A DNA stretch of 64,000 nt from Posidonia oceanica. Its lineage: Eukaryota; Streptophyta; Magnoliopsida; Alismatales; Posidoniaceae. The translations under genes and the position numbers were made by a program. Each line of letters opens with the position of its first letter. Within the stretch, counting starts at the first letter, position 1. Of this stretch, positions 61,504 to 64,000 are shown piece after piece. The notes beneath the pieces are model-generated. The model saw nothing but the letters and a program-made list of their open reading frames with translations, ran no database searches and was not told the DNA's origin. The stretch spans positions 11,612,001 to 11,676,000 of the forward strand of contig JAZBRS010000054.1 in NCBI GenBank assembly GCA_037176725.1. Reading direction: 5' to 3'.

Positions 61504-62835
61504 ATTGAAATGATGAGGGAAGAAATGGAGACGGTTCATTGTTGTGTGATCATCATGCCATTTGGATGGTGGAGGTTTAGTTCTGATTTTGGTTCGACTT
61601 TGAGTCAATATTGAAGGCACTTTTTGTGTGTTTGTAATATTCTTTTGGATAACTTGTCTACTCAAGCGTTTAGATCATCCATGATGTTGATGGATAAATT
61701 CAGAAATTTGTAATAAATAAGTTGTCTCCTCAGTCTTTATGTGGCATCATGTTACTCTTTATGCATAGGGTTCTCATAATCTCATATTCTGATTGCTCTT
61801 TTGTTGGAAAGATATCGAAATTATATGCATAAACATATTAATTGTATTAATTAACATGTTAATTAAAGTTATAATATAAGATTTAGAAAAAACCATGAAC
61901 AACCAATGTAAGTAATAGAAACAAAAATAGAGAAATAATGTTAGATCTTATTTGATCGAGTTGTCCCAAAAGACTTGCCTTTGAGAAAACAGCGACCTAC
62001 ACTTTCCCTCTCAGAATAAAATGATCTAGTAGATAGGAAACGTACTGGGTTCTCGTCTACACGACGATCACATCTTAATCGCCTCAGAATCAATAGCACA
62101 CCAGTTGGCAGAGAGGGATTTCGGGGAAAACAAAATCGTCAGAGGTGTGACAGAAGAGAAAAGTGTGTGAGGAAGAAGAAGCAAAATACCTAACCATCTC
62201 TCCTCTCGTTCCATATATCCGTTTCAACGAGTCTGACCGTTAGAGGACACGTTTTGACTGGCCAGATCGCCATTAATTAAGGTAAAACCTTAATTGAATT
62301 TAACTAGCTAGTGTAGTTTTGTGCAAAAAGTACCCGGAGACAGGAGACCATTCCCTTAAGCTCGAAAGTCTGAAGCTTAAGCCCGACCCAACCCGGCTCG
62401 GCGCATGCATGTGGGTGGTCATCCTTGCCTAGTCCAAGCTCTTGTGAATAATTGTTTTAGATCTCCTTGGAAATAAGGTTATCCAAGATTTTACTATTCT
62501 CTAATGTGGGACTAAAGTCCCACACTCATGCACAAAACTACCCTCCAAAATATTCTCTCCATTGGACTTATACTTTTAAACTTATTACTAAACAATTAAT
62601 TCTTATTAACAAACGCAATGTAATGGACTTAACATGAGCATTATTTAATCAAGTATTATAGGACTAATTAAGCCCAACTTAAACTCGATTAATTAAATGT
62701 TCAACAATCCCCCACAAAGTCCAAAGTGAAAAGTGCTTTCTAGAATCAACTATCATGTCATGCTTTCAGTAATGGTACCTTCCGGTTTGAACCAATACCT
62801 GAGTTAGCCAATACTACCTCCACAGGGACTAGGTG
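61504..62835. other. Gene-free, retroelement-like stretch
   Basis: No coding region. The part from about 62360 has LTR-like features: a GTGGGACT/AGTCCCAC hairpin near 62505, a CCCCCAC word at about 62708 and AT-rich flanks. A class could not be assigned and no boundaries were found. Confidence 0.35.
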
Positions 62836-62841
62836 AACTAT

Positions 62842-64000
62842 GTTGGCAAAAATGCCGCATCTCCGTTTTGATGATAACAAAACATATTTGTAAACTAACC
62901 TTCTTAATAGGTCAAGAAAGAAGTTATCATTGACTTTGGAAAAAGAAGAAGGGATATTGGCAAAGAAGAAATTAATAAGGAAGATCAAGGTAATTCATGA
63001 TAAATCATTTGAAGATTGAAGACTAAAGTTATATGTAAAAGAGTGTTGTATTTTAGGAAATTGTAATAATCTCCTAAGCACCCTCATAGTGCCTTAGGAA
63101 AATAGCCATAGCCTCAAAATACACAATTCATTGATTAAAATCATGATAGGGCTAAAACAGGACAATTCGGCATACCGAATATTTTCGGTATACCGAATTA
63201 GGGAATATTAGTGATCACAACAATGACCTACTTCGGCATACCGAAATACTTCGGTATATCGAAATCTGGACTATTTGTTTTCACAACCAAGTATATGTTC
63301 GGTACACCGAAACATTTCGGTATACCAAGTATCCGACCGTTGTGAATTTCGGTTGACCGATTTATTTCGGCATACCGAATCAGTAGCCATTTGTGAACGT
63401 TAGAGAGAAAATTATATGTGTTTAACATGTGTTAAAATGAACTCATGCCTATATATAGGACACCACTATACTCATATTTTACATCGAAAATTAGACAAGT
63501 ATATTGCACATTATATATAAATTTGTTGAGCTAAATTCCCATCATTTTGTTAAGCATTCCACTCATATCTTTTAGAGACATTTCTCAAACTAAGAGAGTA
63601 TCATTTCCACCTACCAAAAGTGTTTTGAGAGATATAGAAAGAGTTAAAAAAAGTTGTAATTTTCATTTCTTTAGTGAGTTTCTTCTCCTAGGGCAAGAAG
63701 GGTTACCGCGATTTTTACGGGGGCTTGGCGTAGTCTTGTCAAGGTGTACGATAGGATTTTGGCTCGGAACAAGATCAAGGTTAAGGTAACTCTCGAGGGG
63801 TTTTCTTAAGGAGTGGACTAAGCTAGGGAGGCTGAACCATTGTAAATCATTTGAGTAATCTCATTGCCCATCATCCCCTTCTTTGTATGTTATTAGTTTA
63901 ATATCCAAAATCTAGCTCTACATTTCATTTACTTGATAAATTGCTTAAGATTATCAAAGTTAAGTTAAATTCTGCATTATATCAAATTCACTATTCACTA
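62842..64000 (+). mobile_element. LTR-like region of a Ty1/copia-type element, running off the window
   Basis: The start, TGTTGGCAAAAATGCCGCAT followed by CTCCGTTTTGATGATAACAA, is typical of LTR starts seen in plant copia elements as I recall them. The following 1.1 kb is noncoding and includes a regular palindrome array. Neither the LTR end nor a primer-binding site is identified, so a solo or truncated LTR is possible. Confidence 0.45.
63166..63379. repeat. Array of eight TTCGGYATACCGAA-type palindromes in four pairs
   Basis: 14-bp palindromes start at 63166, 63184, 63232, 63250, 63298, 63316, 63348 and 63366. Within each pair the pitch is exactly 18 bases; between pairs it is 66, 66 and 50. 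Consensus TTCGGYATACCGAA; five copies fit it exactly or with one change that keeps symmetry, and three are diverged. The array lies inside the LTR-like region. Confidence 0.85.

Overview
The window is nuclear DNA of a flowering plant. The evidence is spliced genes with GT-AG introns, a CLAVATA3-type CLE peptide gene, a clock pseudo-response regulator with a CCT domain, and dense plant transposons (Athila, L1, MULE, hAT, Harbinger/Tourist-type). The CLE flank, the clock gene resembling monocot PRR37/PRR73 and the L1 gag layout lean towards a monocot outside the grasses. That is an inference, and I do not name a species.

Five genes look intact. They are a three-exon CLV3/FON2-like CLE gene (3257-2751, minus); an intronless Golgi-type GT4 glycosyltransferase (15140-16552, plus); a single-exon plant-specific gene of unknown function (20982-21878, plus); a four-exon conserved plant gene of unknown function (51570-53052, plus); and an eight-exon PRR7/PRR37-class clock gene (58515-53941, minus). 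The last two converge tail to tail across about 0.9 kb. They are unrelated functions, not a pathway.

Layout. 0-5 kb: a GC-rich dispersed repeat in two orientations and a hAT relic around the CLE gene. 5.6-11.6 kb: a Harbinger-like element with a CCG-rich core, a 239-bp tandem array and a truncated long LTR. 11.6-14 kb: a decayed RPA1-like pseudogene. 15-22 kb: two genes separated by a tRNA-derived SINE-like piece and a FAR1-type MULE with long terminal inverted repeats. 24-49 kb: a three-deep nest, with an L1 LINE (minus) split by an 18.1-kb Athila Ty3 element (27091-45216), itself split by a 5.7-kb solo LTR (36311-42011). Target duplications are readable at both inner levels. 49.4-50.4 kb: a TAA-flanked element carrying a WDR5-like fragment. 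51.5-59.6 kb: the second gene-rich island. 59.6-61.5 kb: a Harbinger-like element interrupted by another that carries a scrambled EXO70 fragment. 62.8 kb to the end: an LTR-like region with a regular array of eight palindromes.

Strongest points for a second look: (i) four pairs of a 14-bp palindrome at 63166-63379 with exact 18-bp pitch inside each pair; (ii) three evening elements and three G-boxes in the 0.94 kb upstream of the PRR gene; (iii) Harbinger-like elements that have picked up EXO70 and WDR5 fragments, one with a related empty site in the same window. All gene models were made by eye from splice signals and reading frame. No alignment or database search was run.
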